Positions 51,733 to 60,019 of a stretch of DNA of 64,000 nt are shown here, piece by piece. The first letter of the stretch is position 1, and each line of letters starts with the position of its first letter. The stretch spans positions 62,001 to 126,000 of the forward strand of contig CAZREW010000006.1 of NCBI GenBank assembly GCA_964599375.1, read 5' to 3'. This stretch comes from JAUWCL01 sp964599375. Its GTDB lineage: Bacteria; Krumholzibacteriota; Krumholzibacteriia; Krumholzibacteriales; Krumholzibacteriaceae. Below the pieces are notes generated by a model. That model searched no databases, was not told the DNA's origin, and saw only the letters and a list, made by a program, of their open reading frames with translations. The position numbers and the translations under genes are program-made.

Positions 51733-52761
51733 TCAGATGTTCCTGTCGCCGCTCATGAAATGCCACTCTTCGAGAGAAAGGTCCTGGCCTCCAAAAAAGC
51801 CAAGCTGAAGGGTGTCCTTCGTGTCGAGGAACCTGAACTTGCCCAACCTTGCAAGGCTGGAACTCCAGCGGGGAGCTATGATGTAGACCGCCTGGCTTCT
51901 CATGGCGCGGCCGGCTTCGATAAGAGCCCTGACCAGCGCGTCGAAAGAGCCGCCGTCGTCCGCCTGCAGGTCGTAAACGTCCAGCTTGTTCTCCTCTCGG
52001 GTGCAGAAGACGGTGAACCCCGACATCTCCCCGCTCCCTCTTTTCCTGCACGCGAGGAACCTGAACCGGTAAAGCGGATTTGCCTGATACCTCCATCGCA
52101 GGTACGCGGCGCTCCTCTCTCCGGTCAGCATTTCCGCGCCGTCCCTGAGCCGCTCCCAGTATCCCTCGAAATCCTTTCCTATATCCGGCGTCTCCTCGAC
52201 CTCGCCTGCGAAACTCATCCATGTCTCTCTCGATGAGATCCTGAAGGCCGCTCCCGCTGCCGGCGAGAGCAGAGACGCGACCGGGGCCGGAAGGCGTTTT
52301 CTCAGGTAGAAGCCGTAATCGAGCGGCCTGGCCCAGCAGTCCAGGGCCGTCACGTACCTGACACCGACATGCTCAGTAACCTTTCTCGATGATTCGTTCG
52401 GAACGGTATAGATGAACGACAGTCCGAGGTCACCGAGTGAATTCAGCGCGGCCCGTACGAGCATCAGGTTCGGCCCGAACACCCTGTGAGCGGCGTCGAC
52501 CATGAAATCGCCCATGATCCCCGCCATATACTGCCTGCCCCCGCGGTAGAGGCGCCTCGGCATGATCGTCAAGGTGCCGGCGATCTCACCACTCCCCTCC
52601 TCGAAAGCAAGGAACCATGTCGTCGGCCCTGCAGGGTTGCCTTCCCGCATCCATTCGAACCGTTCCGCAGGGGTCCCGGGCAGGTTCTTCTCCCACAACC
52701 TGAGGATCTGGCCGCGGTACGCGGAGGGGTCGTCGGTACGGACGATCTCGAATGATGCCAT
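51733..52761 (-). CDS. GNAT-fold acetyltransferase-like protein
   Basis: The 342-residue protein has a GNAT-type N-terminal domain (FLAFEEGSGEIAGTLTIMP, GIMGDFMVDAAHRVFGPNLMLVRAAL, FIYTVPNESSRKV) and a second, less clear acyltransferase-like half (AYLRWRYQANPLYRFRFLACR). It resembles the GNAT proteins common in exopolysaccharide/exosortase loci. ATG 52761 starts the domain; 52776 is an alternative. First gene of the leftward run to 45412. Confidence 0.78.
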   Translation of the reverse strand: MASFEIVRTDDPSAYRGQILRLWEKNLPGTPAERFEWMREGNPAGPTTWFLAFEEGSGEIAGTLTIMPRRLYRGGRQYMAGIMGDFMVDAAHRVFGPNLMLVRAALNSLGDLGLSFIYTVPNESSRKVTEHVGVRYVTALDCWARPLDYGFYLRKRLPAPVASLLSPAAGAAFRISSRETWMSFAGEVEETPDIGKDFEGYWERLRDGAEMLTGERSAAYLRWRYQANPLYRFRFLACRKRGSGEMSGFTVFCTREENKLDVYDLQADDGGSFDALVRALIEAGRAMRSQAVYIIAPRWSSSLARLGKFRFLDTKDTLQLGFFGGQDLSLEEWHFMSGDRNI

Positions 52762-52808
52762 CTCTGCTCCGTCCACCCACCGTCCCGTGATCGTTCACGG
52801 CCGGTGTC

Positions 52809-52832
52809 ATATTGTGTTATGCCGTACAATAT
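52809..52832. repeat. inverted repeat in the divergent promoter region
   Basis: ATATTGT (52809-52815) and ACAATAT (52826-52832) with a 10-bp centre. It lies between the leftward GNAT run and the rightward SGNH-like gene and could be an operator. No strong promoter was recognised beside it. Confidence 0.35.
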
Positions 52833-53020
52833 ATTGAGTTACAGCCAGGTCTCATCTTAAGTCAAGACATCCCGCTGTCCAGTCTTTTTTAGCCGGAACC
52901 GTGCCAAAGGACGATCATATAATAAATATCACGAAATCCGGCCGTGGCGTGATACAATTCGGACCAAGGCCCTTCAGGGCCCGGACAGGATCGCCGGATG
53001 GCGAGAAAGGCTGTGAGACG

Positions 53021-53860
53021 ATGAAGAGGATGACTATAAGCATGAAGGCCGGCGGAACGCTTCTGCTTATCCTGATGGTACTTACCGCCACCGCCGGATC
53101 GGAGGAGACGAGCGTGAAGATAATCTTTCTGCATCACAGCACTGGGCAGAACATATGGGACGGCGGGGTACCCGGGTGGTTCGAAAAGCATAACATGGAG
53201 AACGGAACGGATTACAGGATCGAGGAGCGCATCTTCCCTAAAGAATCGCCTTACGGCTGGAACAACTACCCGTACGATTACTGGAATATCTGGGTCGCCC
53301 ACGGTGGAGACACGCCTTACATGGAAGAGCCGACCCTCGAGATACTGGCCCCGGAGTATGACGTGATCGTTTTCAAGCACTGCTTCCCCTGCAGCGACAT
53401 CCTCGAGGACACGGGCAGCCCCGACATCGCTTCGAGCGACAAGCGCATGGAGAACTACATGCTGCAGTATGGAGCCCTTAAGGAGAAGATGAGGCTCTTC
53501 CCGGATACGAGATTTATCGTCTGGACGCCGGCGCCGCGCGCCGAGGACACCTCGTGGAGGGCCAGACTGTCCGCCATGCTGAAGGGCGGCTCGGTGCAGA
53601 AAGCGAATGCCGCGCGCGCGAGGAAGTTCGCCCAGTGGGTAAGGGACGTCTGGGACGAGCCGGGTGACAACATCTTCGTCTGGGACTTCTTCGAGCTGGG
53701 CACCGAGGGTGGGAACTTCCTCAAGGCCGATTACGCCCAGGCGCCGGGGAACTCGCATCCATCCGCGGATTACGCGAAGAAGGCAGCTCCATTGCTCTGC
53801 CGCAGGATCGTAGACGTCATAGAAGGACGCGGGGATACTACGGACGTCACCGGCAGGTAG
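53021..53860 (+). CDS. secreted SGNH/GDSL-like protein
   Basis: The 279-residue protein has a Sec signal (residues 1-27, TATAGSEE). KIIFLHHSTGQNIWDGG near the start and AQAPGNSHPSADYAKKAAPLL near the end have the positions of an SGNH nucleophile block and the terminal Asp/His-type block; VIVFKHCFPCSDIL lies between. The nucleophile would be the Ser of HHSTG. In such loci these proteins de-O-acetylate or modify glycans. Assignment to the superfamily is by motif order, not strong. Confidence 0.55.
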   Translation: MKRMTISMKAGGTLLLILMVLTATAGSEETSVKIIFLHHSTGQNIWDGGVPGWFEKHNMENGTDYRIEERIFPKESPYGWNNYPYDYWNIWVAHGGDTPYMEEPTLEILAPEYDVIVFKHCFPCSDILEDTGSPDIASSDKRMENYMLQYGALKEKMRLFPDTRFIVWTPAPRAEDTSWRARLSAMLKGGSVQKANAARARKFAQWVRDVWDEPGDNIFVWDFFELGTEGGNFLKADYAQAPGNSHPSADYAKKAAPLLCRRIVDVIEGRGDTTDVTGR

Positions 53861-53862
53861 GT

Positions 53863-54999
53863 TCAGGCGGGGGCGCCATCGCGCAGGCAGGAGATGAACA
53901 CTTCCTCGTAGCGTCTCGTCATCAAAGCTCTGTCCAGCGCGGACACGGCATGCGAGTGGGCCCTTTCCCTCATTCCCGCCGCCATCGAGGGATCCTCGAT
54001 CAGTCTGTTGACCTCTCCCGCTATGGCATCCGGGTCCCGTGAGGGCACCAGGATACCCAGCCTGCCCGACTGAAGTATCTCGCCGTTTCCCCCTACATCC
54101 GTCGCGACGATCGGCCTGCCCGAGGCCATCGCCTCCATGATCGTTATCGGCTGTCCCTCCCACAACGACGGAAGAACGAATATGTCAAACAGCCCGAGCA
54201 TCCGGGAAACGTCGTCACGTATTCCCGTGAAGACGATCCTTCCCTCGAGGCCGTTGTCGACTGCCCGCTTTTCCAGCGCCGCCCTCAGCTCACCGTCCCC
54301 GACTATCACGAGGGCCGCCCCGGGATGGCGGGCAATCACCGCGGGGAACGCATCGATGAGATATTCCATCCCTTTCTGCTCTGTAAGCCTGCCGACGCTC
54401 CCTATGACCGAGGCCCCTTCGGCGATACCCAGCTGCTTTCTCAGGGCCGGATCGCCGACCGCCGCCTCGAACTTCTTGACGTCTATCCCGTTCGGGATCG
54501 TGACGATCCTCGCCCGGTCCACTCCCATCTCTTCCACCAGATAGGCCTCGAGATCGCGGGAGACGGTGACCGAGCCTGTGACCAGGTGCTGCAGGACCCA
54601 CCGGTACACGGGAAGCAGCCTCTTCTTCGTCAGTATCTGGCTGTGATCCGTGTGGACCACCGCATCGATACCAGCCATCCGCGCCGCCGGGGCCGCGTAT
54701 AGAGTCGCTCCTATATCGTGCGGATTGACCAGGTCGATGCGCTCCCTGCGCAGGAGCCGGGAAAGCCTGACGGCGAGCGACCAGCTGACACCGTCGCCCT
54801 TGTCGATCACAGTGGAGGGGACATCGAGCCGCTCGAGCTTTCTGAACATCTCCGCGTCGGGAGCAAGCAGAGTGCAGAAAAAAGGCGTGAAACGTGATCT
54901 GTCGATACTGGCGATTATATCGAGCACCACCCTCTCCAGGCCGCCGTACCCGAAGCAGGGCGTCACGAACATCACACGTATCTTCGATCCATCATCCAT
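53863..54999 (-). CDS. GT4 family glycosyltransferase
   Basis: The 378-residue GT-B enzyme has RVMFVTPCFGYGGLERVVLDI at the start and the donor motif LPSLWEGQPITIMEAMASGRPIVATDVGG, plus SVGRLTEQKGMEYLIDA. It is read in the same direction as, and overlaps by 8 bp, the following GT gene. Sugar specificity unknown. Confidence 0.93.
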   Translation of the reverse strand: MDDGSKIRVMFVTPCFGYGGLERVVLDIIASIDRSRFTPFFCTLLAPDAEMFRKLERLDVPSTVIDKGDGVSWSLAVRLSRLLRRERIDLVNPHDIGATLYAAPAARMAGIDAVVHTDHSQILTKKRLLPVYRWVLQHLVTGSVTVSRDLEAYLVEEMGVDRARIVTIPNGIDVKKFEAAVGDPALRKQLGIAEGASVIGSVGRLTEQKGMEYLIDAFPAVIARHPGAALVIVGDGELRAALEKRAVDNGLEGRIVFTGIRDDVSRMLGLFDIFVLPSLWEGQPITIMEAMASGRPIVATDVGGNGEILQSGRLGILVPSRDPDAIAGEVNRLIEDPSMAAGMRERAHSHAVSALDRALMTRRYEEVFISCLRDGAPA

Positions 55000-56092
55000 C
55001 GAGCCCGAATTCCTCCTCGAGTATATCGGCCAGCCGGGCGACGCTGTCCTCGGAAGCCGCCGCGCCGGCGCCGATCGTCCTGCGCAGCTCTTCCTTCCCC
55101 TCTATCGCGCGCCCGATAGTCGAGACCATGTCGTCGATATCCTTTCCCCTGTAGGTCACTACCCCTTCAGGCCTGCTCCCGTTGTCGGCGGCGACTACCG
55201 GCACGCCGAGATAAAGCGACTCGAGCACCGAGGAGCATACCCCGTCGGTCATGGGCGTCCTCACATGCAGGTCCGACCGGCTCATCAGCGTGAGAAACTC
55301 GTCCCGGCCTACCTCACCGGTCGCCAGAACGGCGCCGGCGAGTCCTTCATCCTCCATGTACCCGCGCGCCTCGTCCCACGTACCGGGATCGGGATGCGAA
55401 CGGTCGTCCACGGCGAGAAGCCCTGTCGATGAGTAGCTGCCCCTGAGGCGCCGCACGGCCTCGAACAGCATGCCGATCCTGTACTCTGGCCTGTAGGCGA
55501 AATACGAGAAGATCACCGGGCTGTGCGAGGACAGGAAGGCCTCGGTCGCCGGCGTAAGCGCCGCGGGAGTGTATGCCACCCTTCTGCTCGAGAAAGGGGA
55601 TACCCCGTATACTCCCCTTCCTCTCCGGCGGTATGATGCGATCATCTTCCTGACCTCGTCGTTATCGCATATCACGATCTTCGGTATCCCGAAGACGACG
55701 CGCCAGGCGAGACCAAGCATCCTTCTGCCGCCGTGGGGGAAGTATCTCTGCCTGACTCCGGCGTGAAATGACAGGCACGGCCTGCGCAGGCAGAGCGAAC
55801 AGATAAGAGAGGCCGCCAGGACGATCCTCATCCCTTTCAGGGAGTCTCCGTTCATGTGGAGCCTGAAGAGATATCCGGACAGAGCGAACCTCAGAAGCTT
55901 CGCAAAAAGATCGGCCCCATTGCGCACCCGGATGTACCGGTCGCTCCGGACCCGCCTGTTTGCGCCCAGGTTGAGCACCCGGCAGTCGATACCTCTGGCC
56001 TCGAGCTCCTCCCGCTCCTCACGTATCGCCGTCGACCAGCCCCCCTCGGGAGGCGGGTACGGACCGACCATCAGCACCTTGTGAGCGGCCAT
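54992..56092 (-). CDS. GT-B glycosyltransferase
   Basis: The 366-residue protein starts HKVLMVGPYPPPEGGWSTAIR and has VRTPMTDGVCSSVLESLYLGVPVVAADNGS as its donor site. It is more divergent than its neighbour but clearly GT4-like. The two overlap by 8 bp, so they are translationally coupled. Confidence 0.88.
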   Translation of the reverse strand: MAAHKVLMVGPYPPPEGGWSTAIREEREELEARGIDCRVLNLGANRRVRSDRYIRVRNGADLFAKLLRFALSGYLFRLHMNGDSLKGMRIVLAASLICSLCLRRPCLSFHAGVRQRYFPHGGRRMLGLAWRVVFGIPKIVICDNDEVRKMIASYRRRGRGVYGVSPFSSRRVAYTPAALTPATEAFLSSHSPVIFSYFAYRPEYRIGMLFEAVRRLRGSYSSTGLLAVDDRSHPDPGTWDEARGYMEDEGLAGAVLATGEVGRDEFLTLMSRSDLHVRTPMTDGVCSSVLESLYLGVPVVAADNGSRPEGVVTYRGKDIDDMVSTIGRAIEGKEELRRTIGAGAAASEDSVARLADILEEEFGLDG

Positions 56093-56226
56093 TCAGTTCC
56101 TCTCTCAAAGTCCAGGTTCCGGCCGGCGGGCCTTTCACCCGCCCGTCGCACCGGTGACACCTTACCCCATGGCCGACAGCGAGGACAACGATATTCAACG
56201 GTTCTGAGGCGGTCTCCGTACCGGAC

Positions 56227-56241
56227 CGGCCCGATTTTTGC
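56227..56241 (+). promoter_or_regulatory. weak sigma-54 promoter candidate before the 56308 glycosyltransferase
   Basis: CGGCCCGATTTTTGC has GG-N10-GC spacing and 8 of 10 consensus positions. It directly precedes a sigma-70-type candidate, so only one of the two may be real. Confidence 0.4.
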
Positions 56242-56243
56242 CC

Positions 56244-56272
56244 TTGACGCCTTTGCCGCCATTCGCTGTACT
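56244..56272 (+). promoter_or_regulatory. sigma-70 promoter candidate of the 56308 glycosyltransferase
   Basis: TTGACG (56244-56249), 17-nt spacer, TGTACT (56267-56272); start near 56279, leader about 29 nt. Confidence 0.45.
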
Positions 56273-56307
56273 TCCGACGGCGCCATCCCGAAGCACGGGG
56301 AGAGAGA

Positions 56308-57468
56308 TTGATCGAGGGAAAGAACATAATCTGTTTCGCCAACGACTGGCACGGCGACCCGACCAGCAAGCACCAGATAATGAGGCTGCTCTCGGAGAAA
56401 AACCGCGTCCTGTGGGTCAACTCGATCGGCTTGAGAAAGCCAGGCCTCGGCGGCCGGGACGTCAGGCGCATCGCGGGAAAGCTGAAATCGTTCTCGCGCG
56501 GTGCAGAAAAGATCCATGACAACCTGTACGTTTTCACGCCCGTCGTGATCCCTTTCCACGGTTCGGCCGCGGCGAGGCGGATCAACGCTGCGCTGTTGAA
56601 GGGCGCTCTTGACCACTACATCAGGAAGCTGCGGATGGAGGATGTCATCTACTGGTCCTACCTTCCGAATGTGGGCTATATAGTCAGCCGCATGGACAGG
56701 AGACTGCTCGTCTATCACTGCGTCGACGAATGGAGCAAGTTCTCGTTCATCGACGACGACATCATCCACAAGGAGCGGGAGCTGTGCGAGATGTCGGACG
56801 TCGTCCTCGCCTCCGCGCGCACTCTCTACGAAAGCAGAAAACCATTTAACGACAACACGCATTATATATCCCACGGGGTAGATTACGATTACTTCCACGA
56901 CGGGAAGACCGGCGGGGCCGCCGTCCCCTCCGACATGAAAGGGATAGGCTCGCCGATAGCCGGATTCTTCGGGCTTATCCACGAGTGGATAGATCTCGAT
57001 CTACTCGAGCACGTCATATCAAACAATCCCGGCGTCAACTTCGTTTTCATCGGTGAGTGTTCCGTCGACGTCGGCCGCCTCGAGGCGTTCCGCAACGCTC
57101 ACTTCCTCGGACAGAAGAAGTACTCCGACCTGATAACGTACGCCAGGCTCTTCGACATCGGCCTGATCCCTTTCAAGGTCAATGAACTCACGGTCAACGT
57201 CAACCCGATCAAGCTCAAGGAATACCTCGCGCTGGGAATACCGGTCATATCCGTCGACCTCCCCGAGATAGCATTCTATGAGAAGATCGTGCGGATCGCG
57301 GGCGATCGCGCGGCTTTCGACTCAGCCCTGAAGGAGGAGCTGGCAGGAAGGCATATAGCCTCGTCCGACGAGATCGACAGGGTAGCGAGGATGGAGACGT
57401 GGCGGCAGAAGGTCGAGGACATATCATCCCTGGTGACCGGCGCCCTCGAGGTGCGGCCGGGGAGATGA
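56308..57468 (+). CDS. glycosyltransferase, TuaH/GT1-like
   Basis: The 386-residue protein starts KNIICFANDWHGDPTSKHQIM with the GT-B N-terminal features of TuaH-like proteins (VLWVNSIG, SYLPNVGYIVSRMDRRLLVYHCVDEW) and has IGLIPFKVNELTVNVNPIKLKEYLALG as its donor-binding part. It starts with TTG 56308 after a GGGGAGAGAG site. A strong terminator follows at 57504. Confidence 0.88.
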   Translation: MIEGKNIICFANDWHGDPTSKHQIMRLLSEKNRVLWVNSIGLRKPGLGGRDVRRIAGKLKSFSRGAEKIHDNLYVFTPVVIPFHGSAAARRINAALLKGALDHYIRKLRMEDVIYWSYLPNVGYIVSRMDRRLLVYHCVDEWSKFSFIDDDIIHKERELCEMSDVVLASARTLYESRKPFNDNTHYISHGVDYDYFHDGKTGGAAVPSDMKGIGSPIAGFFGLIHEWIDLDLLEHVISNNPGVNFVFIGECSVDVGRLEAFRNAHFLGQKKYSDLITYARLFDIGLIPFKVNELTVNVNPIKLKEYLALGIPVISVDLPEIAFYEKIVRIAGDRAAFDSALKEELAGRHIASSDEIDRVARMETWRQKVEDISSLVTGALEVRPGR

Positions 57469-57503
57469 CCGGCCGGCCTGACCGGCGATCCATTACGAAA
57501 AGG

Positions 57504-57541
57504 AAAGCGCTTCACCATCGTATGATGATGAAGCGCTTTTT
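57504..57541. terminator. bidirectional intrinsic terminator
   Basis: AAAGCGCTTCA (57504-57514) pairs with TGAAGCGCTTT (57529-57539), with an inner CATC/GATG stem and loop GTAT. T runs follow on plus (to 57541) and A runs precede on the other side, so it can end both the rightward glycosyltransferase and the leftward beta-helix transcript. Confidence 0.9.
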
Positions 57542-57578
57542 CATGATCGAAGTCCGTGGCGCCTTAAGGCGATCGCTT

Positions 57579-59345
57579 CTAATGACCGTTGCCCGGCAAT
57601 ATGTTGATGTTCGGCCCGCTGAGCGGTGAGGGATCCTCGCCGTTGAACTCGTATGCTCCCATATCGGGCGCGGCGCCGCCGTAAGGCCGGTTGCTCCATC
57701 CGTAACCCGGATACAGTGACTCCACGTACGCGCCGAGATTGTCGTTCACTGGTACACCGGCATCGATAGCGGGGCTTCCTTCTGAGAGGCGCCACCAGCC
57801 GTTGGTGAGGCCGTAACCGTCGGGGTCCTCGCTCCTGATGATAGGATCAAGCCCGATGTTGCCGCTCCACGCGGTCGGGTCGTTGGCGCTGAGCTCGGGG
57901 AGACTCCATTCGGTCCATCCACCGCCGTAGGTGGCGTCCCTGGCCCAGAGGACGAGCCTGGGGTAGTCTCCGCCCTCCGCGTTGCGCCTGATCAGGTTGT
58001 TCAGGAATGCGTTGCCGCCCCAGTGCGTCCCGTTGGGGAGGCACCCGTTCGCATTGGGATCGCACCAGTTGTGCTGGTCGTTGGCGCCGTAGAGATCGAT
58101 CGTCATCTCCGCCTCCCGGCCGCCCGAGTCCTCTACCTGGCCCGTGCTCCTGTAGAGGATGTTATTGGCGAAGAGGTTGCCCTCCGCCGAGCAGTTGGGA
58201 TCACTGATGTTCTTGACGAGTATCCCCAGGTTGTAACGGCTTCCGAAAAACGTATTGTTGTAGATAAGGTTATTGTCGGTGATGTAATTGAAGCCGATCG
58301 CTGTCTGCGCTTCGAGCCTCAACGGCTGGTTCATCGGGTTGTATATCACATTACCGCGGACAGTGTTTTCCGAACCGGAGAGCTGGATGCCCGGCTTACC
58401 GAAATCGGTTGTCTCGCCGCAGTGCGTGATGATGTTGTTCTCGACGAGGTTGTGATGGGCGTTGAAAGGCATGTAGATGCCGCCCCCGTAATGCTGCTCG
58501 ATCACGTTACCGATTATCCTCATGTACCGGGCCGGGTGACCGCTGGGCCTCTGGATCTCGATCTCCATCGCGCCGTGGTTGCATCTCTCGATCCTGTTGC
58601 CCTGGATCAGGCACAGCTCGGCGCTGTAGACATAGATCCCGTGTCCGCTGCCCTGTACACGCTCGGTGCCGTCTCCCGGCGCGATCGGGCCTGTCGGGTG
58701 ATGGATATGGTGTATGTAGTTGTCGGTAAACTCGCTCATCCGGCAATACTCGACCACGAGCCCCACGGCGACGTCGTCGGCGCCCGTGCCGGCAAACGCG
58801 GATGTATGGCCGCCGTCGATCTCGACCCCGCGGACCGTTATATGCTCGCAGTAATTGCTCGAGCTTCCGCTGAAACGGATGAGGTTGTGGGTTTCTTCAT
58901 GCCCCTCAAACCTCAGATACAGGGGCGAGTACGGCGGCAGCGAACCGAAGCCGTCGATCACTATGTAATCGCTGCTGCCGCTTGTGAACATGAAGTAGTC
59001 CCGGTACCATCTGCCAAGCGGATTTGGCCCGGTCGATACGAAGACAGCCGGCGAATCGCCGTAAGCCTTGAAGACGATCGGTGCTGACGCCGTCCCGCGC
59101 AGCCTGCCTCCCTCATCCTGAAGGTACTGCGCGTTCGAATAGGTCCCTCCCATTATGAACAGCGTGTCGCCGGCCGATATCCTCGTTCCCGCACTCTGAA
59201 GAGTGCCCCAGGGCTGGGCCGTCGAAGTGCCGCTGTTCCCGTCACTGCCGCCCGGTGCCAGGTAATAGTTGGTGGCGTCAGCGGCCGTAAGCGGCGCCAG
59301 CAGCACCGCCCCCATCGAAAGATACAATAGAATAGATCTCAGCAT
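57579..59345 (-). CDS. secreted right-handed parallel beta-helix protein
   Basis: The 588-residue protein has a Sec signal (residues 1-24, TAADATN) and starts its mature part NYYLAPGGSDGNSGTSTAQPW, typical of pectate-lyase-like right-handed beta-helix proteins. Rungs include SSNYCEHITVRGVEIDGGH, NRIERCNHGAMEIEIQ and HHNLVENNIITHCG. It may bind or cleave an exopolysaccharide; a lyase active site was not identified. It ends with NGEDPSPLSGPNINILPGNGH, which matches the linker before the C-terminal sorting-like domain of the 60020 protein but stops where that domain would begin. A candidate sigma-54 promoter lies at 59372-59386. Confidence 0.85.
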   Translation of the reverse strand: MLRSILLYLSMGAVLLAPLTAADATNYYLAPGGSDGNSGTSTAQPWGTLQSAGTRISAGDTLFIMGGTYSNAQYLQDEGGRLRGTASAPIVFKAYGDSPAVFVSTGPNPLGRWYRDYFMFTSGSSDYIVIDGFGSLPPYSPLYLRFEGHEETHNLIRFSGSSSNYCEHITVRGVEIDGGHTSAFAGTGADDVAVGLVVEYCRMSEFTDNYIHHIHHPTGPIAPGDGTERVQGSGHGIYVYSAELCLIQGNRIERCNHGAMEIEIQRPSGHPARYMRIIGNVIEQHYGGGIYMPFNAHHNLVENNIITHCGETTDFGKPGIQLSGSENTVRGNVIYNPMNQPLRLEAQTAIGFNYITDNNLIYNNTFFGSRYNLGILVKNISDPNCSAEGNLFANNILYRSTGQVEDSGGREAEMTIDLYGANDQHNWCDPNANGCLPNGTHWGGNAFLNNLIRRNAEGGDYPRLVLWARDATYGGGWTEWSLPELSANDPTAWSGNIGLDPIIRSEDPDGYGLTNGWWRLSEGSPAIDAGVPVNDNLGAYVESLYPGYGWSNRPYGGAAPDMGAYEFNGEDPSPLSGPNINILPGNGH

Positions 59346-59371
59346 TGCATACCTCCCCGACAACTTAATAT

Positions 59372-59386
59372 GCAATATACATGCCG
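59372..59386 (-). promoter_or_regulatory. candidate sigma-54 promoter of the beta-helix gene
   Basis: On the minus strand CGGCATGTATATTGC has the required spacing and 8 of 10 consensus positions. Start near 59360, only about 15 nt before ATG 59345; the GGGGAGG ribosome-binding site would lie at the 5' end of the transcript. Confidence 0.5.
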
Positions 59387-59608
59387 GTCAAGGAGAACCG
59401 GCCGGAGACGGTCACTATCCGGGAAAGACCGGAATAACCGGAAGCTCCGCGCCGTCTTGCGGTCCCGGGTGGCCGCGGCCCGTCGGCCCATGATGGCATC
59501 GCGAAACGGGCAGAGTGCGATATCCAGGCCCCGGAAGAATACACTGCGTCCACTTTCAGGTACCTGCCGCGCAACGCTCTATTCCGGGACCGCCAGCCGC
59601 AGTGCATG

Positions 59609-59640
59609 AGGGACAGTCCCTATTTTCATTTTTTATTATT
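59609..59640 (+). terminator. weak terminator-like hairpin
   Basis: AGGGA-CAG-TCCCT followed by ATTTTCATTTTTTATTATTT. No plus-strand gene precedes it, so it is either the end of an unseen transcript or a chance structure. Confidence 0.3.
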
Positions 59641-59755
59641 TCCGCCGTCTAATGACATAATGGATGATATGTTCGATTTAAGACACACTCGATTGACATC
59701 TTATCCGGATACGCCTCTCCAATGCCGATTCACACACCGCCCTACTGCTTCTCCT

Positions 59756-59770
59756 TGGCAGTAAAATTGC
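59756..59770 (+). promoter_or_regulatory. sigma-54 promoter of the FN3/CTD gene
   Basis: TGGCAGTAAAATTGC matches 9 of 10 fixed positions with GG-N10-GC spacing. Start near 59782; the leader to ATG 60020 is about 240 nt, long enough for regulation or a short upstream frame. Confidence 0.7.
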
Positions 59771-60019
59771 ACTTGCGAATACCGGCCAGTAAGATTAAGA
59801 AAAGTACCAGGGAATCCTCGCGTCGCATGGGACGGCATCGGATTTCATGAATGATGGAAGGGAACGATGAGGAACACCATTCTCCGGACCACTGCCCCAC
59901 TGAAATGGAGGAAATTGCAACGAGTGCGGCATGATCGCAATCCTTTCTGATGACAGGATCGCGAGGCACTGTAAATTCATCCTTTGATAAGCATCGAAAG
60001 CAAGACGGAGAGAAAGACC

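Larger units (their letters stand above)
59346..60019. other. 674-bp divergent control region
   Basis: It separates the leftward beta-helix gene from the rightward FN3/CTD gene. It holds two sigma-54 candidates facing apart (59372-59386 minus, 59756-59770 plus), a GC-rich stretch (59390-59605) with no credible gene, a hairpin with a T-rich trailer (59609-59640), and a long leader after the plus promoter. A 27-codon frame starts at 59851 (MMEGNDEEHHSPDH...), without a clear ribosome-binding site. Confidence 0.5.

Noticed and set aside
59370..59609. Remnant transposase or other gene in the GC-rich part of the divergent region
   Set aside because: Frames on both strands are basic and motif-free; no terminal repeats were found.
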